In this document: positions 8,985 to 18,352 of the stretch, piece by piece
How positions within the stretch are numbered: the stretch's first letter is position 1
Layout of the letters: every line of letters starts with the position of its first letter
Origin: Candidatus Fermentibacterota bacterium
Lineage (GTDB): Bacteria; JAFGKV01
Direction: 5' to 3'
Length of the DNA: 42,877 bases
NCBI GenBank assembly: GCA_030620115.1
Contig: JAUXFG010000010.1
Span: 1 to 42,877, forward strand
Notes under the pieces: generated by a model
What the model was told of the DNA's origin: nothing
The model's input: the letters and a program-made list of their open reading frames with translations, nothing else
Databases searched by the model: none
Program-made: the position numbers and the translations under genes

Positions 8985-9038
8985 GTTTTTCCTCCTTTTC
9001 GGTATCAAATCAATGATATTGGTGAATTGTTCATCTTG

Positions 9039-9067
9039 CTATAGTAGCAAACACCTCAGAATTGCAA
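9039..9067 (-). promoter_or_regulatory. Candidate sigma-70-type promoter for dnaK
   Basis: On the minus strand a TTGCAA -35 candidate (9062-9067) and a TATAGC -10 candidate (9039-9044) are separated by 17 nt, about 55 nt upstream of the dnaK start. Each box matches consensus at four of six positions. A heat-shock sigma site cannot be excluded. Confidence 0.38.
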
Positions 9068-9454
9068 CTATCGTGCCGCGCTCAATTGCCGACAAACCCA
9101 TGGAACTGCAATGGATTCCCGCGCATGATTTGCTGACCGAGAATGACAGGCGGCCAAGCTGGCAGGCGAGACTGCCAACATGACTCACTCTGGATGAGTT
9201 CTGCCGGATTCATTCGATTGGCTGCGCGCGGCAAGATGGCATTCCCCCATATATCCATTCTGCCGCATACTGCTTGCCAAGTGATGAATACCGGACGTTT
9301 ATTCGCGGAGAACCAGATGAATACAGGACGAAGCGTTCGTGCCGTTCATGCGCCACGTACGCCTCGCGGCCGTCATCTTTGGATTGGAGGGCATACGCGA
9401 GGTGGGAGACGGCAAACACACGATGTCTCCTCATGCGAGGAGTGGATTGAATTG
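9068..9454. other. Region between dnaK promoter and membrane-protein gene
   Basis: The frame of the next gene is open from 9143, but this stretch encodes a Arg/His/Gly-rich peptide with no membrane segment or recognisable domain and has no good ribosome site before 9437. I treat it as untranslated upstream sequence. It shows no repeat or RNA element I can name. Confidence 0.5.
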
Positions 9455-11056
9455 ATGATGAAGCTTCAAGAACGTTTCCTGCATGCTCCTCGCCAATGGA
9501 TGGGTGCCCTGGGGGACCATAGTGCCCCAGGGCTCTTGGCTCTCCTCTTCTTCTTTGGCCTCAATCTGCTGCCTGTTCTTATGCAGGGGCAAAGGGACAG
9601 CCTCGGGAATAATACCGACAGTATCTATCATTACCTGAAGCTTCTTCGTCTGCGCGGCGAGCTTGCTCCGGACGCCTCCTTCGACATGGACGTAAGACTC
9701 CCCACGGATCAGAGGCTCTACCGTCTCGTGAGTTCCCTCTCAACACGAAGCAATACGCCCCTTGTGAGGACTCTGCAGATTATCTGGTTCGTCTACAGCT
9801 TCGGATTCGTCGTTGGTGCCTACCTCCTCGGGTTCCGGATCACGAATAGCGCCTGGGGAGCAGCGTTTATTGCTGCTTCAGGATGGGGTTTCGCTCTTTC
9901 GATTGGCGGCCATTGGGGCTGGGACTATTCACCCATCGTTCCACACGATCTGGCAACGGCCTTCGTACCCTGGCTCATCCTCATCTGGCTGCGCGTACGA
10001 TCCACCATCGGTTTCATCTTGTACATGGCAAGCTTGGGAATTCTTGCCCAAGTCTATCCGACGTGTTTCGTGCATCTTGCAGCCCTCACCTTTGGTGCGC
10101 AGCTCATACGGGAGCCCACTCGGCCTTTGTTCCTGGTTGCGGGCGCTGCCGGGTTCGTGGTCGCGATTGCTCCCTTGGCATTGTCATGGGAGGGGCGCGG
10201 AGCGGTCACCGACGAGATGCTGCCCCTGTTCAGGGAGCGATTCTCGTATCTTGCGCCCGGAAGCGTCCGACAGGCCCTTTCCGAATACCGGATGTTCTTC
10301 ATGCAGCTATTGCTTGCGCTGGGAGCATCGCTACTGCTGCGAGGAGCTGCGTCCCCAGGTGGATGGCCCCTGATCCGCAGCCTCGGTTTGGTCTCCCTCT
10401 TAGCCGGCGTGGCCGGGCAGTTTGCGGTTTACTCTCCCCGTCTGGCTCCACTCTTCGTGAGTCGTGCGAGCCGTTTCTCATACATCTGGATACTTCTCCT
10501 GCAGGCCAGGGCTATGGTGCAATCTCCCCGGAAACTCCTGCGTTTCCTTGGGGTGGGGATCTGTCTCTTGAGCCTGGCGCTCAGGCCCAATCTCGCCGGC
10601 CCGGCGAAGGAGATTCTCCGAGGGATAAATATCTCGGATGCGGTAGCCCGCTGTCACATGCAGGACACGCCCGATTTCAGAGAGCTCTGTGAGTGGCTTC
10701 GGGCGAATACGGGTAAGTTCGATGTACTGATGACGCCGCCTGATGGGAGATACCTCTTCCTGCGGGCCTATGCACGTCGGCCCCTGGTGGGGCTGGAGAA
10801 GGACCTTGGCGCCGTCCATACGCCAGATCCCCGGTTACTGGAGATGCATGTCTTTGTGAAAAAGATGAAGAAGGCATATGGCAATAGAGATCTTGAGACC
10901 GTCATGCGTGAAGCCCGGGAGCGTGGATGCGCTGTCGCGGTATTCCCGCCGGAATGGAAAACACAAGAGGGTGCCGAATTCGCCAACGATGCGGGGTGGG
11001 TGCTTCTGTTGGGGGAAGGCAAGCAACACGATTCCGTTGCGACTACTCCTAGTTGA
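9455..11056 (+). CDS. Polytopic membrane protein, GT-C-like
   Basis: 533 residues from ATG 9455, preceded by GAGGAGTGGA (9437-9446); the frame is open upstream to 9143, so a longer form is possible. After a short cytosolic start there are about ten to twelve hydrophobic segments (e.g. LLALLFFFGLNLLPVL, IIWFVYSFGFVVGAYLL). A soluble C-terminal part of about 130 residues follows, beginning DTPDFRELCEWLRANT and including PPDGRYLFLRAYARRPLVG. The layout resembles GT-C-type membrane glycosyltransferases and related uncharacterised families, in which a C-terminal lumenal domain follows the helices. No catalytic motif could be named with confidence. It heads a group of plus-strand envelope-type genes. 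Confidence 0.6.
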   Translation: MMKLQERFLHAPRQWMGALGDHSAPGLLALLFFFGLNLLPVLMQGQRDSLGNNTDSIYHYLKLLRLRGELAPDASFDMDVRLPTDQRLYRLVSSLSTRSNTPLVRTLQIIWFVYSFGFVVGAYLLGFRITNSAWGAAFIAASGWGFALSIGGHWGWDYSPIVPHDLATAFVPWLILIWLRVRSTIGFILYMASLGILAQVYPTCFVHLAALTFGAQLIREPTRPLFLVAGAAGFVVAIAPLALSWEGRGAVTDEMLPLFRERFSYLAPGSVRQALSEYRMFFMQLLLALGASLLLRGAASPGGWPLIRSLGLVSLLAGVAGQFAVYSPRLAPLFVSRASRFSYIWILLLQARAMVQSPRKLLRFLGVGICLLSLALRPNLAGPAKEILRGINISDAVARCHMQDTPDFRELCEWLRANTGKFDVLMTPPDGRYLFLRAYARRPLVGLEKDLGAVHTPDPRLLEMHVFVKKMKKAYGNRDLETVMREARERGCAVAVFPPEWKTQEGAEFANDAGWVLLLGEGKQHDSVATTPS

Positions 11057-11248
11057 CACATGGTGATGGAAGGATACTTTCTGCCGTCACCGTGATCCCG
11101 TATGGGACGCTTCTTGACACATGCCGGAGTCCCCGCGGCGCGATAGTGTGACTGGAGGTACTTCATCAGCGATTTTCCATCACACCGATGACTCGAGACG
11201 CCCGAGCGCGAGGCTATTCACCGGCGGGAACGAGGTGCAAAGCAACCG

Positions 11249-11884
11249 ATGGATAAGCTCGTCTATGGTGCTGATCGATCAAAGGATAATGCCGCGTACT
11301 ACAAGATACCCGTGATAGGTTCATTCTTCCGGTGGCGGCTTTCCTCCGCCATCAAGCTTCTTGGCAATGGGCAGTTCAATGATGTCCTCGACATTGGCTA
11401 TGGCGGCGGCTTCCTATTTGATCGTTTGGCGAGGCATGCCTCCCGCCTCTATGGTGTCGATATGCACCAACACGGAGGCATGGTACGCCACATGCTACAG
11501 GGGAAAGGACTGACGTTATATCTTGCGAGGGGAGAGATACTCGAGCTCCCATTTGCGCACGATTCTTTTGATGCGGTCTTCTCCATGAGCCTTCTGGAGC
11601 ACATTGTGGAGATTGACAGGGCAGTTGATGAGCTTCATCGCGTCCTGCGAGTGGGGGGTCAGGCCATCGTGGGCTTCCCGCCGAGAACACGGCTCACCTC
11701 GTTGCTCTTTGATCTCATTGGTTTCGATCACAAGCGGCTCCATCCCACCGATCATGCGACTATCATCAGCTCGCTTCGAAGGAAATTCGAGGTTGAAGTG
11801 GTGAAGCATCTCCCAAGGATTGGGTCGTTATACATCTTGTGCAGATGCATCAAAACGGACAGTGTGAACTCATCTGTGGGATAG
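11249..11884 (+). CDS. Class I SAM-dependent methyltransferase
   Basis: 211 residues. Motif I is VLDIGYGGGFLFD (about 49-61), the acidic residue ending strand 2 is in LYGVDMH, and the later strand has FDAVFSMSLLEHI, typical of the UbiE/Methyltransf_11 type. The substrate is not predictable. GAGGTG lies about 10 nt upstream of the ATG. Neighbours are membrane and glycan-type enzymes, so a lipid or sugar substrate is likely, by inference only. Confidence 0.85.
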   Translation: MDKLVYGADRSKDNAAYYKIPVIGSFFRWRLSSAIKLLGNGQFNDVLDIGYGGGFLFDRLARHASRLYGVDMHQHGGMVRHMLQGKGLTLYLARGEILELPFAHDSFDAVFSMSLLEHIVEIDRAVDELHRVLRVGGQAIVGFPPRTRLTSLLFDLIGFDHKRLHPTDHATIISSLRRKFEVEVVKHLPRIGSLYILCRCIKTDSVNSSVG

Positions 11885-12317
11885 GCCCCTGGAAACAGCG
11901 GGATAGATAGATCATCTGCAGTGGCCATGCTTCCTCTCGTTCTTTCCTGGGGGAGGAGGACATTCGTTTCTCTGGAGATGAATTCCTCGGGGAATGACGG
12001 CGGTGCGGGCTTCTTGACACGAACTGTGAAGCGTCGTTCCTTTTCGCAGCAAGTTCAGCGGCGGAACAAGTTGGTCTTCGAAAGCTGACAACTGCAGCTG
12101 AGTTGCCAAGATCTGGAGAATCGTTATCTGCGCCGGGACAGGAGATGCCAGCTGTTTACTTTCGCTCCAGACAGGATCAACCAGGTCCGATCCTACGTCC
12201 TTTGGGACAGCTGTGGCTGCGCTCTGCTTCAGACTGGTGTTGAACGCTCCAGTGATCTCTCCTGACTATGTCTTTCTGCATTTCATATAGATCCACAGGA
12301 TTGGATGGTGATAGCTC
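11885..12317. other. 433-bp gap without recognised content
   Basis: No convincing gene on either strand, no terminator with a T-run and no repeat family member. I looked for a cobalamin riboswitch because the next gene encodes a B12-type enzyme; the B12 box GCCACTG is not present on the plus strand. Confidence 0.5.
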
Positions 12318-13688
12318 GTGAGGGTAGTACTATCTTCCGCTTACCCAAGAGTTGATAAGAGGGCAATCAAAATGCACGGCATTATGCCGCCACTTGGTGT
12401 AATGTATATCGCATCATATCTCGAGAGGGAGGGCCACGACGTAAGGATTTTGGACGCCTACGGAAAACGGCTCGACCCCCTACGTGCAGCCGAGGCAATT
12501 CTGGCGTTGGAACCGGATGTGGTTGGCCTGGCTGCGAGTACGGCGAACTATCTATCCACAAAAGAGACGGCGGCGGCCCTCAAATCCAAAACCAAGGCGC
12601 CAATTGTTTTTGGAGGGATCCATGCCACGGCTCTGCCGGAGATGTCTCTTCGCTCGGGTCAGTTCGATTATGTTATCCTTGGTGAAGGCGAGAATAGCAT
12701 GGCAAACCTCTTGGAGGCCATAGACAACGGCCGCAAGCCGGAGTTTCCTGGTGTGGCATACTTGGACAATGATCAATTCGTTTCGTTCGAGCCAGAGCTG
12801 ATGGATCTCAATAGGCTTCCAGTCAAGGCATGGCATCTAGTTGATACGTCTGACTATGTGCCTTCTCCTGCCGGACACCGGTTAAGACCTGCCATCTCCA
12901 CCATAACCGCACGGGGATGCCCTGGGCACTGTATTTACTGTGCCCTGAACCACATATTCAAGCATGCTGTTAGGTTGGATCCATTGGAGAATGTCCGTAC
13001 AGAGCTTGAGTACCTCAAAGAAAGAGGGATCAGGGATATCAATTTCTGGGACAGCGTGTTTACATGGGACAGACAGCGGACCATTGAACTATGCGGGATC
13101 TTGAAGGAGTTCGGCTTCAAGTGGAATATCACGACAAGAGTGGACACAGTTGATCCAGAGCTCCTCGAAATCATGTCTGACTCTGGTTGTTATATGATTG
13201 GCTACGGCGTGGAATCGAGTTCGGAAGAGTCGCTTCGGCGCTTGGGAAGGGCTGAGCTGAACCTGCAGCGCGTGGAACAGGCGACCAGGGATACATTGAA
13301 AGCAGGTATCCACCTCAAGACATATGTGATGATGGGCCATCCTTGGGAGAAAAAGGAAGACATAGAAGCAACGTTCCAGTTTGCCAAGAAGCTGAAGGCT
13401 GAGTTTGTCAGCTTCTGTATCACAAAGCCATATCCGGGGACAGCTCTTTACAGAAAAGCCGGGAAGAAATGGAGAGATGAGGATTTTGAGGATTTCCATC
13501 ATTACTCTGGCCACAATGCGATCTGCGAAGCGATTAGTGGTGAGCAGCTGGAAAAGATGTCGTCAATGTTCTACATCCGTTACTACTTGAGACCTGGATA
13601 TATATGGGAAACAGGCAAGATGATTCGTTCGTTTACTGATGTTACACATCTCTTTCGTTCTTTTGGTGAAGTGTTTCTGGGATTCTGA
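12318..13688 (+). CDS. B12-binding-domain radical SAM protein
   Basis: 456 residues from GTG 12318. The N-terminal 140 residues are a B12-binding Rossmann-type domain (PPLGVMYIASYLEREGHDV, FGGIHAT, VILGEGE), without the DxHxxG His ligand, as is common in this class. The radical SAM domain has the cluster motif C201-x3-C205-x2-C208 (ARGCPGHCIYC) and a later GVESSSEESL segment. This is the BchE/HpnP/P-methylase type, which methylates or cyclises unactivated carbon or phosphorus centres. The substrate is unknown. The following methyltransferase-glycosyltransferase gene suggests modification of a glycolipid or surface polymer. Confidence 0.9.
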   Translation: MRVVLSSAYPRVDKRAIKMHGIMPPLGVMYIASYLEREGHDVRILDAYGKRLDPLRAAEAILALEPDVVGLAASTANYLSTKETAAALKSKTKAPIVFGGIHATALPEMSLRSGQFDYVILGEGENSMANLLEAIDNGRKPEFPGVAYLDNDQFVSFEPELMDLNRLPVKAWHLVDTSDYVPSPAGHRLRPAISTITARGCPGHCIYCALNHIFKHAVRLDPLENVRTELEYLKERGIRDINFWDSVFTWDRQRTIELCGILKEFGFKWNITTRVDTVDPELLEIMSDSGCYMIGYGVESSSEESLRRLGRAELNLQRVEQATRDTLKAGIHLKTYVMMGHPWEKKEDIEATFQFAKKLKAEFVSFCITKPYPGTALYRKAGKKWRDEDFEDFHHYSGHNAICEAISGEQLEKMSSMFYIRYYLRPGYIWETGKMIRSFTDVTHLFRSFGEVFLGF

Positions 13689-13841
13689 GATAGTCCAAAG
13701 TAACCAACGAGTTGATACTTTTACGATAACGAGCGAGTATTTACGCAACTCCATACTGTCCTCAACGAGAATATGCATGTTTTCCAACTACCGTACTTCC
13801 TCCGCGCCCGAACAGATTGACATGACTGTCCTTGGTATAAG

Positions 13842-15224
13842 ATGAGGGATCCCGGTCAGTTTCAAGAGAGCCTCATCAGGGAACGCAGACGGCTGGAGAG
13901 GTGGCGAAAAATCACCGGCTACTTGCTGCGTTCCTTGCGGGTATTCCATCAGCGAATCATTCCTCCCGGCGAAGCCGTCTTTCAACCACGCTGTGGGACA
14001 GGAGACATGATTGCCTCCGTGGCGCCGCGAGAGGCGCTAGGGCTCGAACCTGACGGTTTCTTTGCCGAGATCTGCCGAACTCGTCATCCTGAAATCGAGA
14101 TCCTTGAGCAAGAAGTAGTGACTGCCGTACCCGAACGGCGGTTCAACTATGCCATTGCATGCCATCTTCTTGAGCAAGAGGACGAGTGTCTCAAAGCGGT
14201 GGAGAGCATCTGCGAATGGTTGTGTCCCCGGGGAAAGCTTGTCTTCACTTTCATGAACCCTGTGTGGGTGCCCTTGGTCGGGCTGTTCATCAAGCTTGGG
14301 CTCCGGCCGAAAGACAGACGCTACAACTATCTCACTGCAAAAGACGTGTCGAATCTCTGCGAGCTGGCCGGATGCAGGGTTATAGAAGAGGGCTACAAAG
14401 TTTTCTGCCCGCTTCCCATACCAGTGGTGGCGCATATCATCAATACTGTGCTCCCGAGGATTCCGGTGATAAGGAATCTTGGACTCATGGGTTACGTCAT
14501 CGCCCGCGTGCCTTCGGATCCTCACAGGCCCGAGCCAAGTGTGACCGTGGTCATTCCATGCCATAATGAACAGGAAAACGTGGCTGAATGCATCACACGG
14601 GTGCCATCCATGGGATCCCGGACGGAGATCTTGGTTGTGGATGACGGGTCCAGTGACCGCACCGCCGACATTGTACGAGAGAAACAAGAGAAAGAATCAT
14701 CTCTGAGGCTCATCTCCTACTCACCGCGACGAGGGAAAGCTCACGCGGTGAGGGAGGGATTTCGCGGCGCATCCGGTGACATTGTCATGATTCTCGATGC
14801 GGACATGGCCGTGCTGCCCGAGGAACTGGTGAACTTCTACCGAGCACTGGCTGCGGATCGGGCGGAGTTCATCAATGGGACCCGGATGCTTTACCCTCAG
14901 GAGGTCGGAGCATGCACAATCTGGCGACTGATTGGGAACAAATTGTTCGGCATCCTCTTCAGTATTCTCATTGGACAACGATGTACCGACACTCTCTGCG
15001 GCACGAAAGCACTATACAAGGAAGATGCGGACAAGATCAAGCTCACCGGCAGAGGGTGGGGGGATTTTGATCTGCTCTTCGGCGTGGCGAGCAGAAAACT
15101 GCACATGCTCGAACTTCCTGTGCACTATCAGGAACGGAAAGCGGGACAAAGCAAGATGCGATTCTTCCGTGACGGAATTCAGCTGGCCCTTCTCTGCGCC
15201 AGGGCATCCGTGCGCCTTCCCTGA
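13842..15224 (+). CDS. Methyltransferase-glycosyltransferase 2 fusion protein
   Basis: 460 residues. Residues about 15-215 form a class I methyltransferase-like domain with a weakened motif I (VFQPRCGTGDM at 46-56; VLEVGCGTG is usual) and LGLEPD as strand 2. Residues about 231-460 are a family 2 glycosyltransferase: VTVVIPCHNEQEN (234-246), VVDDGSSDRT (265-274), DADM (319-322), and the RGWGDFDLL segment typical of dolichyl-phosphate-mannose-synthase-like enzymes. There are no membrane helices at the C-terminus. The two domains probably act on the same lipid-linked or surface glycan. The 3' end overlaps the convergent gene at 15179 by 46 bp. No strong ribosome site precedes the ATG. Confidence 0.87.
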   Translation: MRDPGQFQESLIRERRRLERWRKITGYLLRSLRVFHQRIIPPGEAVFQPRCGTGDMIASVAPREALGLEPDGFFAEICRTRHPEIEILEQEVVTAVPERRFNYAIACHLLEQEDECLKAVESICEWLCPRGKLVFTFMNPVWVPLVGLFIKLGLRPKDRRYNYLTAKDVSNLCELAGCRVIEEGYKVFCPLPIPVVAHIINTVLPRIPVIRNLGLMGYVIARVPSDPHRPEPSVTVVIPCHNEQENVAECITRVPSMGSRTEILVVDDGSSDRTADIVREKQEKESSLRLISYSPRRGKAHAVREGFRGASGDIVMILDADMAVLPEELVNFYRALAADRAEFINGTRMLYPQEVGACTIWRLIGNKLFGILFSILIGQRCTDTLCGTKALYKEDADKIKLTGRGWGDFDLLFGVASRKLHMLELPVHYQERKAGQSKMRFFRDGIQLALLCARASVRLP

Positions 15225-17473
15225 TCGGGGTCTATGGGGGTCACGGTGGCGGATACTCCCCAGAAGCTCTTTCCTCTCTTTGACACGCGATGTATGATTA
15301 CGCCATCCCACCCAACCATGACGAGATCATAGGGGCTTCCTGCCTGCTTCCTGGGAGCGATGCCGATGATGAGGTGCTCATCTGGCAGGAGCACTGCCCC
15401 GCGTACTGTCACCTGTAGGGAACAGAGCTCCGGAATAGCGGGATTCCCCGGAGTAAACTGCATCAGGTATTGGGCACTGTTCAGGCCGGCAAGAAAGAAT
15501 AGATCCCCATTGGCTGACCAGGCGGGCGCCCTGAGATCCGATACGCCCAGATCAATCTCTTGCAGCTCCCAGGTGCTCATACTGAGCACCTGGAGTCTTC
15601 CCCGCGGGGGCTGCTCGTGTGGGGCTGTGGCCACGTATGCCAGACGTGAGTCATGTGATACGCAATCAATGGGTACGAGGTCGGGAAGTCCCGTGCAGAG
15701 CATCTGCAGACTATCTGCGCGAAGGCTGTAGGTGCCAAGCTCCCAACAAGCCTCAGCCGGAAGGAAGAAGGCCAAGCTGTCTCCGATCCAGAAGGGGCAA
15801 TGCGCTCCTCGGGCCTGGACCAGCTTGGTCGCAACGGCGTCGCCCTCCCTCCACATGAATAGCTCGCGGCTTCCATGGACGGTCCGGCAACATGCGGTGA
15901 GCGTGGGTGGCGCATCCGGCTTCCAAAAAAGCCATGCCGGAGCGTCCGAGATACTGTCTGCAACCGTCACCGCGCGCGCCGCCTCGAGATCACCAATGCG
16001 GAGGCGCCAGGCGTCGTCTTTCTCGAGGAAAGCGATAGTCCTCCCATCTTCGTGGAGCAAGGGCCACCGTCTCGCGCCGTCTTTACCTGGTAGGAATGGG
16101 GCCTCTATGCTGCCCGGCAGCCGTAATGCGAAGAGCTTGTCTTTTTTGCCCCGGCGAAGCGTTCCTACGATTCCCACTCCATGGTGGCGCGATATGAGCG
16201 CATCATTCATTGCATAGTGATGGACTAATTCGGTGCCCCAAAGGACCGCGGTTGAGACAATGCCGGTGAGGAGGGCCACGGGAATCAAGAGCTTATAGAG
16301 GGGCTTCCAATCCGCTCGGAAGTGCACCTTTGTCACGAGAAGACAAAGGTGCATGGGAGAGACCATCATTCCGATGAATCCCCAGACATACGCGATCCCC
16401 ATCGAGACGGTGTAGTCCAAATGATAGTTGGAGAACAATGCAACGATAATGGGGAATGTGGCCCCCACAAAGCCCACGGCGATTCCAGTCACCAGACCGC
16501 CGAAAAAGGAAATCACGGAGGCGATGAAAAGAACCGGCACTGCGGCGGAAGCGAGCTCCTCGGCCATACCTGCCGCCATGTTGCTCTCCGAAATAACTCC
16601 TTTGTAGGCCATGAGAGCTATGATAAGGAAGGCCATGCTACGCATCCGGTCTTTCTGGAACGCGGCTCTCCACTGTGGGAGGGAAGGCCGCCATCGGGTT
16701 GCCACGCAGATAATAGCGGCGCCTACTCCCAGCAAGAGAACCACCCAGCTATCGGGTCTCCAGCCAGGGATCACCAGCTTGGCAAGATTGGCCACGAGCA
16801 CCACCAGAGGCACCAGAAGGATCGGCATCATTCCCTTGGCAAGGGCCAGAGCGGCGCGGCTATTCCGGCCGGTGCCCACGTCCTGCCGTGCCACGGGTTT
16901 GAGAATGAAGATCCAGCCGATTGCAGCTGCCACAGGTGAGAGCAACATCATCCGTATCGCCCATGTAGACCATTGGATATTCGATAACTCCAAGGCAGCG
17001 ATGACGCCAGGATAGAGCGGCCACCAGAACTCCCCGATATGGCGGAACCAGAAGTTTGACACCGCTCGTCTGGTCTTGTCGATGGTGGTACCTGAGGCAG
17101 CGGCGTCAACGAGAGGTGCGCTGAACAGAGCCCCTCCAGGCATTGGAAGGAGACCTACCAGGGCTGGAAGCAGCCCCATGCCTCCCCGTGCACTGCCCAG
17201 AAAGCCGCGGACCGCTTCTCCCACTTGCTCCAATGACCCTACGGCGGCCATCAGTCCACTGAGGAACATGATGGATGCCACGAAGATGACCAGACGCAGA
17301 CAGGAGATCGACGCCACCGAGGCTCCCATATGGGTGATGGTGGTCACGAGATCCATGCCAAGGAGGGGGCCTGCCGCCACCGCCGAGATCACAAAGGCAA
17401 GACCGATCCTCCCTTTGAGCAGTCGTGCAGTGACACCCAGGAAGGCCAAGAGAAGAAGTACTCTCAGTAGCAA
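15179..17473 (-). CDS. DUF401-like membrane permease fused to a C-terminal beta-propeller
   Basis: 764 residues from TTG 17473, with GAGG about 9 nt upstream; no ATG occurs before the first helices. The first 430 residues contain about ten to twelve membrane segments and the phrase LLPMPGGALFSAPLVDAA, followed by NFWFRHIGEFWWPLYPG, which I recognise as the DUF401 family, related to Gnt/ArsB-type ion or carboxylate carriers. The last 330 residues have no helices. They repeat a TolB/WD-like strand pattern (for example RLAYVATAPHE, APAWSANGDLFFLAG, DLVMVGWDG), indicating an exported beta-propeller. DUF401 proteins are normally about 400 residues, so the added propeller is unusual. Transport substrate unknown. 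Confidence 0.75.
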   Translation of the reverse strand: MLLRVLLLLAFLGVTARLLKGRIGLAFVISAVAAGPLLGMDLVTTITHMGASVASISCLRLVIFVASIMFLSGLMAAVGSLEQVGEAVRGFLGSARGGMGLLPALVGLLPMPGGALFSAPLVDAAASGTTIDKTRRAVSNFWFRHIGEFWWPLYPGVIAALELSNIQWSTWAIRMMLLSPVAAAIGWIFILKPVARQDVGTGRNSRAALALAKGMMPILLVPLVVLVANLAKLVIPGWRPDSWVVLLLGVGAAIICVATRWRPSLPQWRAAFQKDRMRSMAFLIIALMAYKGVISESNMAAGMAEELASAAVPVLFIASVISFFGGLVTGIAVGFVGATFPIIVALFSNYHLDYTVSMGIAYVWGFIGMMVSPMHLCLLVTKVHFRADWKPLYKLLIPVALLTGIVSTAVLWGTELVHHYAMNDALISRHHGVGIVGTLRRGKKDKLFALRLPGSIEAPFLPGKDGARRWPLLHEDGRTIAFLEKDDAWRLRIGDLEAARAVTVADSISDAPAWLFWKPDAPPTLTACCRTVHGSRELFMWREGDAVATKLVQARGAHCPFWIGDSLAFFLPAEACWELGTYSLRADSLQMLCTGLPDLVPIDCVSHDSRLAYVATAPHEQPPRGRLQVLSMSTWELQEIDLGVSDLRAPAWSANGDLFFLAGLNSAQYLMQFTPGNPAIPELCSLQVTVRGAVLLPDEHLIIGIAPRKQAGSPYDLVMVGWDGVIIHRVSKRGKSFWGVSATVTPIDPDQGRRTDALAQRRAS
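16323..16353. repeat. Inverted repeat inside the permease gene
   Basis: Perfect 12-bp arms TGCACCTTTGTC (16323-16334) and GACAAAGGTGCA (16342-16353) with a 7-nt loop lie within the membrane-domain coding sequence. They encode part of a helix and loop (HLCLLVTKVH). The mRNA could fold here; chance is also possible. Confidence 0.6.
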
Positions 17474-17860
17474 CTGAAAATCCTCATATCATTGCAGCTC
17501 AGTTGAGGAATAGACAATGCAATCGAAAGAACAGCAATTCATTCTACGCCGCTCCACAATCAGCGTTAACCCGCACTTCTCACCAGCTTTCGTCGCGAGA
17601 CGGGAGAAATGGTTGTGGCTGCAAGGCTTGCGACCGAGGACCCCGGCTCTGTCAGGGCGTAGCCTGGCTCCGCCGTGGCGAAGCCCGAAGGCGTATCCTC
17701 TGCGAGGAGCCTGTGCTGAGCGACAGCGAAGTATCTGGAGGCTGCTTGTCACGTCGTAGCCGTAGCGAAGACGGAACGGAGCATAACAAAGCAGACAGAG
17801 CCATATCGGCCGTCGCAGCAGGAAGCTGGCAAGAAGTGCGGGCTATATCACCGTGGGGCG
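17474..17860. repeat. Intergenic region with dispersed repeat copy 1
   Basis: From about 17569 the sequence follows the dispersed repeat: CCCGCACTTCTCACCAGC, TTTCGTCGCGAGAC, then GCAAGGCTTGCGACCGAGGA, CCGGCTCTGTCAGGGCGTAG and CCTGGCTCCGCCGTGGC. It then carries the module GAAGCCCGAAGGCGTATCCTC, which is identical at about 34898-34918. No gene is supported. Confidence 0.7.
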
Positions 17861-18352
17861 TCAATCTCTCTTCCCTTGCTTCTCGGCCAACGCTGCCATC
17901 CCATTACCCGCCACCATGCTCCAGACCCGGGGGTCCGCCAGGAAGTAGGTGACCTTCGCCTGTGCCTTTAATTCGTTGTCTACCAGGAGCTTCGCCTGGA
18001 CCTTCACAATTCTCTTGCGTACTGCTTCCACTTTGGCGCGCACTTCCACTTCAGCAGGAATAGTCACGGCTTTCTTGAGGTCGAGTTCCATTCTCGCGGT
18101 GAGCGCCGGCTTTCCCGTGGCCTGGTGCACGGCCCAATAGGCAACCTCATCCAGCATGGTGGCCTGTATTCCCCCGTGGAGAACACCGGGGTACCCGCAG
18201 TGCTCCGCGCGGGGTGTGAGCTTGCAGAAGACCTCCTCTGTTGCCTCGTCATAGTGGAACTTCATCCTGAGGCCGGCCGCATTACGCGGGCCACAGCCAA
18301 AGCAGTTGTAGCCCTCAATAAAGAGGAACGGATTCTCGATTTTTTTGCTCAT
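17861..18352 (-). CDS. PaaI-like hotdog-fold thioesterase
   Basis: 163 residues. The N-terminal CFGCGPRNAAGLRMKF stretch and the central GYPGVLHGGIQATMLDEVAYWAV (HGGI with the catalytic acidic residue on the following helix) identify the PaaI/4HBT family. These enzymes hydrolyse acyl-CoA or acyl-carrier thioesters. The ATG follows GAGGAG at about 9 nt and overlaps the upstream hydrolase stop by 4 nt. It is the last gene of the 21583-17861 operon. The substrate is not predictable. Confidence 0.9.
   Translation of the reverse strand: MSKKIENPFLFIEGYNCFGCGPRNAAGLRMKFHYDEATEEVFCKLTPRAEHCGYPGVLHGGIQATMLDEVAYWAVHQATGKPALTARMELDLKKAVTIPAEVEVRAKVEAVRKRIVKVQAKLLVDNELKAQAKVTYFLADPRVWSMVAGNGMAALAEKQGKRD

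Noticed and set aside
8985-9142. CIRCE element or heat-shock operator upstream of dnaK
   Set aside because: Searched for TTAGCACTC-N9-GAGTGCTAA and found no match on either strand.
11885-12317. Cobalamin riboswitch before the B12 radical SAM gene
   Set aside because: No B12 box or conserved stem on the correct strand; only an unrelated GCAGTGGCC on the plus strand.
16322-16939. 205-codon plus-strand frame opposite the permease gene
   Set aside because: Antisense to membrane helices, very His-rich, no start signal.
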